Part shown: piece after piece, positions 53,046-61,053 of the stretch
Layout: the number at the start of each line of letters is the position of its first letter
How positions within the stretch are numbered: the stretch's first letter is position 1
Assembly: GCF_016907835.1 (NCBI RefSeq)
Contig: NZ_JAFBCT010000001.1
Span: forward strand, 2,852,001 to 2,916,000
DNA: 64,000 bases
DNA from: Agromyces cerinus
Lineage (GTDB): Bacteria > Actinomycetota > Actinomycetes > Actinomycetales > Microbacteriaceae
Direction of reading: 5' to 3'
Translations under genes and position numbers: made by a program
Notes under the pieces: model-generated
Databases searched by the model: none
Told to the model about the DNA's origin: nothing
Seen by the model: only the letters and a program-made list of their open reading frames with translations

Positions 53046-53861
53046 TCAGGCATCGACTCCGGCGCGGCGCAATACCGCAGCGATCTCCCCGTACAGCTCG
53101 GGCGCTGCGGCGAGCACGAGCTCGGCGGTGCCCGGTCCCCCGCCCGGTCCGCCGACCCTCGCGCCCGCCTCCTGGGCGATCAACGCACCAGCGGCGTGGT
53201 CCCACGGGCTCAGCCCGCGCTCGTAGAAGGCATCGAGGCGCCCCGCGGCCACAGCGCACAGGTCGAGCGCCCCCGATCCCATGCGGCGGATGTCCCGGGC
53301 CAGGGGCAGCAACTCGAGCAGCACCTCGGCCTGCGCGCGCCGCACCTCGGCCTGGTACCCGAACCCGGTGCCGACGAGGGCGTGGCTGAGCGGGACATCC
53401 GTGTTCGCCTGCAGCCGCCGCCCGTCGAGCCGGGCGCCTCCGCCGGCTCGCGCCTCGAACACCTCGCCGGTGGTCGGATTGACGACGACGCCCGCAAGCG
53501 CCGTCCACTGCGTCGGGTCGATCGACCCCACGACCACCGCGACGCTGATCGACCAGGCGGGGATGCCGTAGAGGAAGTTCACGGTGCCGTCGATCGGATC
53601 GACGACCCAGTTGATGCCGCTCGTGCCGATGCGCGCGTCGTCCTCTTCGCCGACGATGCCGTCGTCGGGTCGCGCCTCGAGCACGAGCCGGCGGATGAGC
53701 GCCTCGGTGTCACGATCGACCGCGGTGACGATGTCGATGGGCGATGACTTCGTCGCGGCGACGCTCACCCCGCCGCGACGGGCGTCGAGCGCGAACTCCG
53801 CCGCCTGCAGGGCGATGCTCCGGGCGAGGTCGAGCAGGGCAGCGGATGCGTCTTCACTCAT
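53046..53861 (-). CDS. Inositol monophosphatase family phosphatase
   Basis: The 271-aa magnesium-dependent phosphatase has motif 1 GIVGEEDDARIG, motif 2 WVVDPIDGTVNFLYG (two metal aspartates, DGT) and motif 3 SPWDHAAGALIAQEAG. Length is normal. The start at 53861 is ATG. Substrates of relatives are inositol phosphate, histidinol phosphate or fructose bisphosphate; context (tRNA-Tyr, PH-domain gene) gives no clue. It is upstream of the M23 gene on the same strand with a gap of about 200 bp. Confidence 0.9.
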   Translation of the reverse strand: MSEDASAALLDLARSIALQAAEFALDARRGGVSVAATKSSPIDIVTAVDRDTEALIRRLVLEARPDDGIVGEEDDARIGTSGINWVVDPIDGTVNFLYGIPAWSISVAVVVGSIDPTQWTALAGVVVNPTTGEVFEARAGGGARLDGRRLQANTDVPLSHALVGTGFGYQAEVRRAQAEVLLELLPLARDIRRMGSGALDLCAVAAGRLDAFYERGLSPWDHAAGALIAQEAGARVGGPGGGPGTAELVLAAAPELYGEIAAVLRRAGVDA

Positions 53862-53931
53862 GCCGACACGCTAGCCCGACACGATGAACATCGCACCGCG
53901 GCATCCGCTTACTCGACCCGTGATACCACGA

Positions 53932-53953
53932 AAGCCCCGGCTGACCGGGGCTT
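53932..53953 (-). terminator. Rho-independent terminator of tRNA-Tyr
   Basis: AAGCCCCGG and CCGGGGCTT pair around CTGA. In the tRNA direction the hairpin starts 6 nt after the tRNA 3' end and is followed by TTTCG. It is the clearest intrinsic terminator in the window. Confidence 0.8.
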
Positions 53954-53959
53954 CTCTGG

Positions 53960-54041
53960 TGGCGAGTGAGGGATTCGAACCCCCGAATGCTGAGCAGTCT
54001 GATTTACAGTCAGATCCCTTTGGCCGCTTGGGTAACTCGCC
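53960..54041 (-). tRNA. tRNA-Tyr (GTA anticodon)
   Basis: The 82-nt class II tRNA has acceptor GGCGAGT/ACTCGCC, discriminator A, anticodon loop CTGTAAA on a TCTGA-type stem, an extended variable arm (GCTCAGCATTC) and T-arm GGGGG-TTCGAAT-CCCTC. It is followed by a strong intrinsic terminator. It is leftward, between the PH-domain gene and the inositol-phosphatase gene. Confidence 0.95.
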
Positions 54042-54121
54042 ATCGCACCCGACCACGTTCTGCACACAACCGGGGGCCTGTCAATGGTACCCGCCGAGGG
54101 CCGGTGCGAGAAATCGACGGC

Positions 54122-54781
54122 CTACGACCGCCACCAGGGCATCTCGGCGGTGTCGTTCGGGTCGCGCTGCGGGGTCGTGTCGTAGCGATCGGGCTGCGGC
54201 GCAGGGTCGTAGCGCTGCGGCGCCGGCGTCGGCGTGGGCGCCGTGTCGAACTGCTCGCTGCGGCCCATCTGACGGGCGGGGCCGCGCAGGCCCGAGCGCT
54301 GGATGACGCGCTGGATCGTGGCGCCGCGCTGGTCGGGCGACCCCACGAAGCGGATCTCGCGGAGCCCCTGGTCCTGCGCGGCCGACTCGAAGACGAAGTG
54401 GCCGTAGCCGAACACCCGGCCGATGAGGGGGGTGTGCACCGAGATGTCGAGGATGCGGGAGATCGGCATGGTCGCGATGCGCTGCGACAGGATGCCGTGC
54501 ACGCGGAACACGCGCATGTTCGTGATCACGAAGCGGTCCATGCGGGCCTGCAGCACCCGCCAGAGCCCGTGCAGGAAGAGGAAGAGCGCGAGGAAGAAGG
54601 GGAACCAGTACAACTGCTGCGGCACCCAGGCCAGCAGGATCAGTGCGGGAACGGCCGCGCACATCTCGAGCACCGCACCGACGACCGCGGCCCAGTGCTT
54701 GCGCACCTCGTCGACGATCACCTCGCCCTCATCTGCGATGAGGTGGCGCTCGACGCGCGGATCGAATCCGAACACGCTCAT
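54122..54781 (-). CDS. PH-domain (bPH2) membrane protein
   Basis: The 219-aa protein has two close membrane helices (about residues 34-75: VVGAVLEMCAAVPALILLAW, LYWFPFFLALFLFLHG), then a bacterial PH domain (MDRFVITNMRVFRVHGILSQ, then RIATMPISRILDISVHTPLI). The tail is Pro/Gln/Asp-rich and disordered. The ATG at 54781 is 4 nt after the stop of the 54-aa upstream gene, so the two form an operon. Function is unknown; relatives are envelope-associated. Confidence 0.82.
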   Translation of the reverse strand: MSVFGFDPRVERHLIADEGEVIVDEVRKHWAAVVGAVLEMCAAVPALILLAWVPQQLYWFPFFLALFLFLHGLWRVLQARMDRFVITNMRVFRVHGILSQRIATMPISRILDISVHTPLIGRVFGYGHFVFESAAQDQGLREIRFVGSPDQRGATIQRVIQRSGLRGPARQMGRSEQFDTAPTPTPAPQRYDPAPQPDRYDTTPQRDPNDTAEMPWWRS

Positions 54782-54785
54782 GGCG

Positions 54786-54950
54786 TCATGAGGCGAGGGA
54801 GGTGAAGAACCTGCCGACGGCCTCGGTGGCCGAGACGACTGCGCCGAACGCACCCTGCACCACGTTCGCAGCGTCTTCAGGACGACTGATCATGTAGAAC
54901 AAGGCGAAGATCACGACCAACGCCACGGCGATGCCCTTGAGCCACTTCAC
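54786..54950 (-). CDS. Small 54-aa membrane protein
   Basis: The GTG at 54950 has GGGAAAG upstream. The peptide has an N-terminal membrane helix (IAVALVVIFALFYMIS) and an amphipathic C-terminal helix (FGAVVSATEAVGRFFTSLAS). It lies 4 nt before the PH-domain gene. No family name is recognised by eye, though similar short proteins precede PH-domain genes in relatives (from memory). Confidence 0.7.
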   Translation of the reverse strand: MKWLKGIAVALVVIFALFYMISRPEDAANVVQGAFGAVVSATEAVGRFFTSLAS

Positions 54951-55141
54951 GGGTGCTTTCCCTTCGAGACGGCGACAAGGGGCGAGCCGCCACCCCCGTG
55001 AGCCAGCCCCGACACGTATTTCTATCCCACCCGTCGCGCGGAGACAACGCGCCACGCGGGGCACTGCAGGCACGGCCGAGTAGGATTCCCCTGACCCGGC
55101 ATGGCCGGGGAACGACTCGGCAGGGCCGGGAATGAGGAGCC

Positions 55142-56161
55142 ATGGCCGGCATCGAAGAGGTCGCGAGACTCGCAGGAGTCTCCACCGCGACGGTCTCGCG
55201 CGCGCTCAGCGGCCGCGGCCACGTCTCCCCCGGGTCGAAGGCCAAGGTCGAAGAGGCCGCGGCCCGGCTCGGCTACGTCGTCTCCTCCAACGCCTCGAGC
55301 CTCGCGTCGGGTCGCACCCGCAACATCGGCGTCGTCGTGCCGTTCCTGAACCGCTGGTTCTTCTCCTCGGTGCTGGAGGGCGCCCAGCAGGCGCTGCTCC
55401 GCCGCGGATACGACCTCACCCTCTACAACCTGTCGGGCGACGGCCAGGAGCGCTCGAGCGTGTTCGAGCACTTCCTGCTGCGCCAGCGCGTCGACGCGGT
55501 CATCGCCGTCTCCCTCGAACTCACCGAGCCCGAGGTCGCACGCCTGCACGAGCTCGGCAAGCCGCTCGTCGGCGTCGGCGGCCCGATCCCGGGCGTGCGC
55601 ACCCTCACGATCGATGACGTCGCCGTCGCCCGGCTCGCGACCGAGCACCTCATCGGCCTCGGCCACACCCGCATCGCCCACATCGGCGGCGACCTCGAGT
55701 TCGACATGGACTTCCACCTGCCGACCAACCGCCGCATCGGCTACGAGGGCGCGCTGCGCGACGCCGGCCTCGACGTCGACCCGCGACTCTTCGCGCCGGC
55801 CGACTTCACGATCCGCGGCGGCTACCACGCCGCGAAGCAGCTGCTCGGCGCCCCGCACGGCCGGCCCACCGCGATCTTCGCGGCATCCGATGAGATGGCC
55901 ATCGGCTCGATCCTCGCCGCCCGCGACCTCGGTCTCGTCGTGCCGCGCGACGTCTCGATCGCGGGCATCGACGACCACGACCTCTCCGACTTCTTCGGCC
56001 TCACGACCGTCGCGCAGTTCCCGCGAGTACAGGGCGAGATGGCGGTCGAGATCCTGATGGACCAGCTCGAGCCGGGCAAGGCGGATGCCGCGACGCCCGC
56101 CGCCACTCCCCTGCCGTACGAGTTGCAGGTGCGCTCGTCGACGGCCCGCCCGCCGGCCTGA
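55142..56161 (+). CDS. LacI-family transcriptional regulator
   Basis: The 339-aa repressor has an N-terminal HTH ([20 protein letters not shown]), hinge helix ([18 protein letters not shown]), and a periplasmic-binding-protein-like effector domain ending [20 protein letters not shown], typical of LacI/GalR. The ATG at 55142 has GAGGAG 2 nt upstream. It lies 4.6 kb from the malE/alpha-glucosidase genes, which hold two perfect LacI-type sites. It is the only LacI protein in the window, so it is a candidate MalR. That link is inferred. Confidence 0.9.
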   Translation: MAGIEEVARLAGVSTATVSRALSGRGHVSPGSKAKVEEAAARLGYVVSSNASSLASGRTRNIGVVVPFLNRWFFSSVLEGAQQALLRRGYDLTLYNLSGDGQERSSVFEHFLLRQRVDAVIAVSLELTEPEVARLHELGKPLVGVGGPIPGVRTLTIDDVAVARLATEHLIGLGHTRIAHIGGDLEFDMDFHLPTNRRIGYEGALRDAGLDVDPRLFAPADFTIRGGYHAAKQLLGAPHGRPTAIFAASDEMAIGSILAARDLGLVVPRDVSIAGIDDHDLSDFFGLTTVAQFPRVQGEMAVEILMDQLEPGKADAATPAATPLPYELQVRSSTARPPA

Positions 56162-56221
56162 GCCGCCACGCGTTGCGCGTGGCTGGCGCGCCGCGACCCG
56201 CTCGCGGCATCCGCTCGTCGG

Positions 56222-56227
56222 TACACT
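56222..56227 (+). promoter_or_regulatory. -10 element placing yajQ start at +1 (leaderless)
   Basis: TACACT ends 7 nt before the yajQ ATG at 56235. A start site at the normal distance would coincide with the ATG. No ribosome site is present in GGGCGGC. This supports a leaderless transcript. Confidence 0.45.
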
Positions 56228-56234
56228 GGGCGGC

Positions 56235-56723
56235 ATGGCTGATGCAACGTTCGACATCGTTTCCAAGGTCGACCAGATGGAGGCCGACAACGCCCTCCAC
56301 CAGGCGCAGAAAGAGGTCGCGCAGCGCTACGACTTCAAGAACGTCGGCGCGTCGATCGAGCAGTCCGGCGAGAAGGTGCTGATCAAGGCCAACAGCGAGG
56401 AGCGCGCGAAGGCGATCCTCGAGGTCTACGAGGCCAAGCTCATCAAGCGCGGCATCTCGCTGCGTTCGCTCGACGCCGGGGAGCCGTTCCCGTCGGGCAA
56501 GGAGTTCCGCATCGAGACCACGATGAAGGCCGGCATCGACTCCGAGAACGCGAAGAAGATCAACAAGATCATCCGCGACGAGGCGCCGAAGAGCGTGAAG
56601 AGCCAGACGCAGGGCGATGAGGTACGGGTCTCCTCGAAGAGCCGCGACGACCTGCAAGCGACGATGGCGCTGCTCAAGGGCAAGGACCTCGAGGTCGCCC
56701 TGCAGTTCGTCAACTTCCGCTAG
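56235..56723 (+). CDS. yajQ: YajQ-family cyclic-dinucleotide/nucleotide-binding protein
   Basis: The 162-aa protein has two RNP-like alpha/beta domains. Signatures are [27 protein letters not shown] and [14 protein letters not shown] in the first half, then [20 protein letters not shown] and a late [20 protein letters not shown], ending [12 protein letters not shown]. Family members bind nucleotides, reported to include cyclic di-GMP, and RNA. Length is standard. The start is probably leaderless (TACACT 7 nt upstream). It is monocistronic. Confidence 0.92.
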   Translation: MADATFDIVSKVDQMEADNALHQAQKEVAQRYDFKNVGASIEQSGEKVLIKANSEERAKAILEVYEAKLIKRGISLRSLDAGEPFPSGKEFRIETTMKAGIDSENAKKINKIIRDEAPKSVKSQTQGDEVRVSSKSRDDLQATMALLKGKDLEVALQFVNFR

Positions 56724-56791
56724 CGCGCCCGCACCCAGCGCCCAGCGCCCGCGCGCCCGGCGCCCCGCGCCCCCGCGCGCCGCGCTTCGCG

Positions 56792-56846
56792 GACGTCTTG
56801 CGCCGCGGAGGTCGTCCGCGATGCGTCCTCTGAGGCGCAAACCGTC
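56792..56846. repeat. 55-bp palindromic repeat, copy 1
   Basis: Left arm GACGTCTTGCGCCGCGGAGG plus TCG (56792-56814), a 9-nt spacer, then right arm CGTCCTCTGAGGCGCAAACC plus GTC (56824-56846). The arms are imperfect complements. Copy 2 at 57991 has the same arm and spacer lengths. It lies just beyond the 3' end of the AbiEi-like pseudogene. Confidence 0.75.
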
Positions 56847-56884
56847 GCGGGAGTGGTGCGGAGTGAGAACGCGTCGCGGCAGCC

Positions 56885-57861
56885 TCAGAGCAGGCGGATC
56901 CGACGACGAACAAGCGGGAGTCCGGCCGCACGGAGGCGATTCAACACGGGAACCCGCTCCTGCATCTCGGGCCAGTCCCATCGATCGAACGCGCGCAGTT
57001 GTCTGCGGATGGCATTCTCACGGTCCTTCTCCTCGATGACCGTCTGGGCGGATGCCGCAGCATCCCCGCGCCCGAGGTACTTTCCGCGCCCGTCGGCCTC
57101 GGCGCCGATGCCGTACTCCTCCCAGAAGAAGTCGAGGAAGGCCCGCTTGCCGAGATCGGGCAGCCAGAGTTCATGCTGGAGCTCCGGCTCGGGGAATCCG
57201 CATTCCTCGATGACCAACCGGCTGCACGTCTCGAGCGGCGTATCCGCGAGCGTGCGTGCGCGTTCCAGCACCGCGCGCACCTTTCGCACACCCGTGTAGC
57301 GACCCATCCGCTCGTGCTCTGCCCACAGGTGTTCGATCGTGGTCTTCGGCGGGTCGGTTCGGAGGCGCGTCGTTCGGATCGCTGCATCGACCGCGGTCAG
57401 GGCCGCCGCGAGCGGGGCGTCGCGTGCGAGCTGCACGAGGGAGGCCTCGACCGACGTGGTGATGCAACCGTCGATGGTCTCGAGGTCGGCGTCATGGCAC
57501 CGTGCGATCGCGGTGTACCCGCTGCGGCGATGGCCGTGCCGATCGGGTGAGAGCACGAGGATGGTCTGCGGCCACGCCCCGTAGATCGGGAGACCGTGCA
57601 GCGCCACCGCCGAGTACGAGGCGAAGATCGGCGCCGTCAGCGTCGGGCTGCGGCCCGCACCTGCTGCCGATAGGCCCGGGCACGGTGCTCGGCCTTGCTC
57701 ATCGTCGGGTCGGGCTCGCACCGGACGGCGTAGACGCCCCGCCGCACCCGTTCGATCTCGTCGGCGGCGAGCGCGCGATCGATGCTCGATGCTCGCCCCG
57801 CGGCTCGGGCGTCGCGGGCCAGGATGAAACCATCCTCGTTGACGATCAGTCCGTGGGGCAT
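56885..57861 (-). pseudogene. AbiEi-type antitoxin/nuclease-fold protein, frameshifted
   Basis: The N-terminal part (57861-57637) encodes an AbiEi_4-like winged helix (MPHGLIVNEDGFILARDARA, then IERVRRGVYAV). It stops after RAYRQQVRAAARR. The remainder resumes in another frame at LTAPIFASYSAVALHGLPIY. Near 57640 a single missing base in CCCGACGCTGAC restores a normal junction. The C-terminal part has FLDFFWEEYGIGAEADGRGK, resembling DUF559/Vsr-like nuclease cores. No AbiEii toxin gene is adjacent. It is a pseudogene or a sequencing error. It is bracketed by two 55-bp palindromes. Confidence 0.75.
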
Positions 57862-57990
57862 CCTCCGATCATGGTGAGCAGGAGCATCCGCTCGAGGCCG
57901 AGCTGAACCTCTCGTGGAGTCTCCGCATTCGTCGACGATGTGGAGGCCGAGTCGCGCCCGCCGCCCGCGGGCGTGCGATTCCATTCCGAC

Positions 57991-58045
57991 GACGGTTTGC
58001 GTCGCAGAGGACGCGGGCGGTTCGTCCTCTGCGGCGCGAACCGTC
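57991..58045. repeat. 55-bp palindromic repeat, copy 2
   Basis: Left arm GACGGTTTGCGTCGCAGAGG plus ACG (57991-58013), a 9-nt spacer, then right arm CGTCCTCTGCGGCGCGAACC plus GTC (58023-58045). The right arms of copies 1 and 2 agree at 21 of 23 positions. It lies upstream of the AbiEi-like pseudogene. Confidence 0.75.
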
Positions 58046-58047
58046 GC

Positions 58048-58085
58048 GTGAGCGGATGCCGCCGGCGTGAGCGGATGCCGCGGGC
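58048..58085. repeat. 19-bp tandem duplication containing AGCGGATGCCGC
   Basis: GTGAGCGGATGCCGCCGGC is followed by GTGAGCGGATGCCGCGGGC. The core AGCGGATGCCGC (or its complement GCGGCATCCGCT) recurs throughout the window. It lies between copy 2 of the 55-bp palindrome and the hydrolase stop. Confidence 0.7.
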
Positions 58086-58089
58086 GCGC

Positions 58090-59145
58090 TCAGCGGCGGT
58101 GGGGGGCGTAGCCGCGCAGCCACTGCGTGATCGCGGCGTACGCGGCCTCGCGCACGGGCGCGCGCGACAGGAACACGTCGTGCAGCGCCCCGTCGATGCG
58201 CGCCACGGCGCCGACCTGGCTGAGCCGCAGCGTGCGCTCGGCGACCTCGTCGACGACGAGCACGATGTCGCTCGACGCCATGGCCGGGTCCCACCGTGCC
58301 TGCAGCGTCGACCGCTTCGACAGCAGCGTGAGCACCGGCGCGCCCACATCGATGCGCGAGGCGACGGTGGCGTGCCCGGCGAGCACCGCGTTCAGCCAGG
58401 CCGGATGCACCGTGAACCCGCGATCGGGCCGCCAGTCGTGGTTGTACTCCCACTCGCCGTCGAACTCCTTCGCGACGGTGCGCGTGTAGAAGCCGAGGTC
58501 GACGTTCGGCAGCGGCGCGAGCGGGTTCACCTTGGCACCCCAGCCGATGACCGGCGCGAGCGCCTCGCGCCCCACTCTGCTCGCCTGGAACTCGAGCCAC
58601 GGGCTGTTGAGCACGATCGCCGCGGCACGCCCGCGATGCCGCGCGGCCCAGAGGCTGAGCGTGAGCCCACCCGTCGAGTGGCCGAGCAGGATGAGCGGTC
58701 GCCCGTTGCTGCCCCGCGACGAGGCATCCGCGCCATCGGATCCGTCGGGCGCACCGTGACCCATCGCGGCGAGCGCGGCGGCGATGTCGGCGTCGTAGTC
58801 GGCGAGGTCGGTGATGAACCCGGGCGTCTGGCCGGGGCGCAGGCTGCGACCGTACTTGCGCAGGTCGAGTGCGTAGAACCGCGCGCCGGCGTTCGACCAG
58901 TATTCGGCGAGACCGGGGTTGAAGAAGTAGTCGCTCCAGCCGTGCACGTAGAGCACGTCGGCTCCGGATGCCGCGCCTCGCGTCAATCGCAGGCGCCACG
59001 GCGGCCGGTGCCGCACGAGGGTGGCCACGACCTCGCCCTCGTTGTCGGTGCCGAGCGGCAGGGTGAGCTGCTCGAACCCCGCGCCGAGCACGTCGGGTCG
59101 CCAGGTCTCGGGGTCGCCGGTTTCGGGGTGCTCGGGCTCCGCCAT
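58090..59145 (-). CDS. Alpha/beta hydrolase, serine aminopeptidase S33 (lysophospholipase-like)
   Basis: The 351-aa cytosolic hydrolase has the oxyanion region VLYVHGWSDYFFN, LDLRKYGRSLRPGQTPG, the nucleophile elbow LLGHSTGGLTLSLWA, and the late acid/base region ending ARIDGALHDVFLSR (catalytic His). This is the Hydrolase_4/S33 pattern of monoacylglycerol lipase-like proteins. The start at 59145 is ATG. An insertion of about 20 low-complexity residues (GAPDGSDGADASSRGSNG) precedes the elbow. The substrate is unknown. Confidence 0.88.
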   Translation of the reverse strand: MAEPEHPETGDPETWRPDVLGAGFEQLTLPLGTDNEGEVVATLVRHRPPWRLRLTRGAASGADVLYVHGWSDYFFNPGLAEYWSNAGARFYALDLRKYGRSLRPGQTPGFITDLADYDADIAAALAAMGHGAPDGSDGADASSRGSNGRPLILLGHSTGGLTLSLWAARHRGRAAAIVLNSPWLEFQASRVGREALAPVIGWGAKVNPLAPLPNVDLGFYTRTVAKEFDGEWEYNHDWRPDRGFTVHPAWLNAVLAGHATVASRIDVGAPVLTLLSKRSTLQARWDPAMASSDIVLVVDEVAERTLRLSQVGAVARIDGALHDVFLSRAPVREAAYAAITQWLRGYAPHRR

Positions 59146-59204
59146 GCCGCCTCCCCTCGGTCTGGCCTCAGCCTAGCGAGCGACACCACCTGCGCTCGGG
59201 AGAC

Positions 59205-60095
59205 CTACGGTGCGCCGATCCCTCCACCGAAGGAGCTCATCATGTTGATCGCCGCCGGCGTGAGCAGCACGATGAAGAGCACCGGCAGCAGGCAGAACAC
59301 GAGCGGGAAGAGGATCTTCACGCTCACCTTCATCGCCTGCTCCTCTGCACGCTGCTTGCGCTTCAGTCGCATCTCGGCCGACTGCACGCGCAGCACGTCG
59401 CCGATCGACACCCCGTACTGGTCGGCCTGGATGACGGCACGGATGAATCGGCGCAGGTCTTCGACGCTCGTGCGCCGTTCGAGCTCCATGAACGAGTCGC
59501 GGCGCGTACGCCCGATCGACATGTCCTGCAGCACTCGGATCATCTCTTCTGCGAGCGGCCCCTTGCCATTGCGCGCGGCCTTGGCCATCGCTGCGTCGAA
59601 GCCGAGGCCCGCCTCGACGGCGATCGTCATCTGGTCGAGCAGGTCGGGCAGCGAGAGCTTGATCGCCTCCTGGCGGTCGTGGGCGCGGCCGTGGATGAGC
59701 ACGTCGGGCAGGAAGAAGAGCAGCACCGGCGTCGCGATGACGACGAGCACCATCCACCCCTGGAACCCGCCGTTGAGCACGATGAGCAACGCGAACAGCA
59801 CGCCGACGATCGCGAGGACGATCTTCCAGACGACGATGCCGTTGACCGACCATCCGGCGGGGCGCCCGGCGTAGACGAGCTGCTTCTCGATCCAAGCGAT
59901 ATACCCGCTCGGGGCAGCCGAGATGAGCGAGGCGCTGATGGACCCCTGCTGCACCGCGCCGAGCGTGGGGTGTTCCTCCACCACGTCCGTCGTCGCGGCT
60001 TCACGGCGAGCAGGGAAGAGCAGGAAGACGAAGACACCGAACGCGACCGCGGTGGCCCCGATCATCACGTAGACGAGCACAGCAGACAGCTCCAT
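59205..60095 (-). CDS. tadC: Tad pilus inner-membrane protein TadC (GspF-like)
   Basis: The 296-aa type II secretion F-domain protein has membrane helices at the N-terminus, middle and C-terminus. The GspF core is LPDLLDQMTIAVEAGLGFDA, then RRTSVEDLRRFIRAVIQADQ, then FPLVFCLLPVLFIVLLTPAA. The ATG at 60095 is 1 nt after the tadB stop. With TadB it forms the platform for Flp pilin assembly. It is the last gene of the visible tad operon; pilin genes are not within the window. Confidence 0.88.
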   Translation of the reverse strand: MELSAVLVYVMIGATAVAFGVFVFLLFPARREAATTDVVEEHPTLGAVQQGSISASLISAAPSGYIAWIEKQLVYAGRPAGWSVNGIVVWKIVLAIVGVLFALLIVLNGGFQGWMVLVVIATPVLLFFLPDVLIHGRAHDRQEAIKLSLPDLLDQMTIAVEAGLGFDAAMAKAARNGKGPLAEEMIRVLQDMSIGRTRRDSFMELERRTSVEDLRRFIRAVIQADQYGVSIGDVLRVQSAEMRLKRKQRAEEQAMKVSVKILFPLVFCLLPVLFIVLLTPAAINMMSSFGGGIGAP

Positions 60096-60096
60096 G

Positions 60097-61053
60097 TCAG
60101 AACTTCACTCTCACCGTGAGTGCGGTCCAGATCGACCCGATGACAAGCAGCACACCCGCGACGACGAGCGCGACGATGCCGATCGGGTTCTGGAAGAACG
60201 CGTTGAAGTACGTCGGCTGCGCGACGATGAGGAAGAGGAAGACCACGATCGGCAGGGCGACGAGCACGATCGCCGACAGGCGCCCCTCGGCGCTGAGCGC
60301 GCGCACCTGACGGCGGATCTCGTTGCGGTCGCGGATCGTCTTGCCGACCTGGTCGAGCACCTCGGCGAGGTTGCCGCCGGTCTCCTGGTTGATCGCGATC
60401 GCCTGGGCGACCCACTCGAAGTCATCGCTCTGCATGCGCTTGGCGGTAAGCCCGAGTGACTCGGAGAGATTGCGACCGAGGCGCACCTCGTTCACCACGC
60501 GTGCGAGCTCCTCGTTGGTCGGGTCTTCGGCATCGCTCGCGACGGCGGCGAGGCTTCGGTTCAGTCCGTGACCGGCGCGGAGGCTGCCGGCGACGAGCTG
60601 CACCGTGTCGTCGACCTGGTCGGCGAATCGGGCACGCCGCTTGCTCGTGCGCATCGAGACCATGAGCTTCGCGCCCACCGGCGCGAGCAGCGCGAGCAGC
60701 ACCGCCCAGAGCAGCCAGGTGCCGTTCGCGAAGCCGACCAGTACGCCGATCAGTGCGAACACGCTCGCCGCCGAGGCGACGAGCACGACGAAGCTCGACG
60801 GATCGGTCTTGATGCCGGCGAGTTCGAGTTCCTGCGGGCCGAACATTCGGCTCGATCGCCTGGAGGCGACCGACTCGATCGCGGCAGTCGTGCGCTGCGT
60901 GGCCTTGGTCAGCGCGGAGATGTGCTCGACGCCCGGCGCCAGACGGCGATCACGAGCCACCCTCGGCGCCGGTGGTGCGATAACGAAGAACAGGAGCACC
61001 AGCAGCGCGAGCAACGCGATGCCGATGCCGAGCCCCAGCACGACGGGATTCAT
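60097..61053 (-). CDS. tadB: Tad pilus inner-membrane protein TadB (GspF-like)
   Basis: The 318-aa protein starts with a membrane helix. The F domain has QVDDTVQLVAGSLRAGHGLN, LARVVNEVRLGRNLSESLGL, DFEWVAQAIAINQETGGNLA and two C-terminal helices. The ATG at 61053 overlaps the tadA stop (ATGA). It is the partner of TadC in the secretion platform. Confidence 0.88.
   Translation of the reverse strand: MNPVVLGLGIGIALLALLVLLFFVIAPPAPRVARDRRLAPGVEHISALTKATQRTTAAIESVASRRSSRMFGPQELELAGIKTDPSSFVVLVASAASVFALIGVLVGFANGTWLLWAVLLALLAPVGAKLMVSMRTSKRRARFADQVDDTVQLVAGSLRAGHGLNRSLAAVASDAEDPTNEELARVVNEVRLGRNLSESLGLTAKRMQSDDFEWVAQAIAINQETGGNLAEVLDQVGKTIRDRNEIRRQVRALSAEGRLSAIVLVALPIVVFLFLIVAQPTYFNAFFQNPIGIVALVVAGVLLVIGSIWTALTVRVKF

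Noticed and set aside
57630..57660. Programmed frameshift in the AbiEi-type gene
   Set aside because: No slippery heptamer or downstream stimulatory structure is apparent; a plain one-base deletion explains it.
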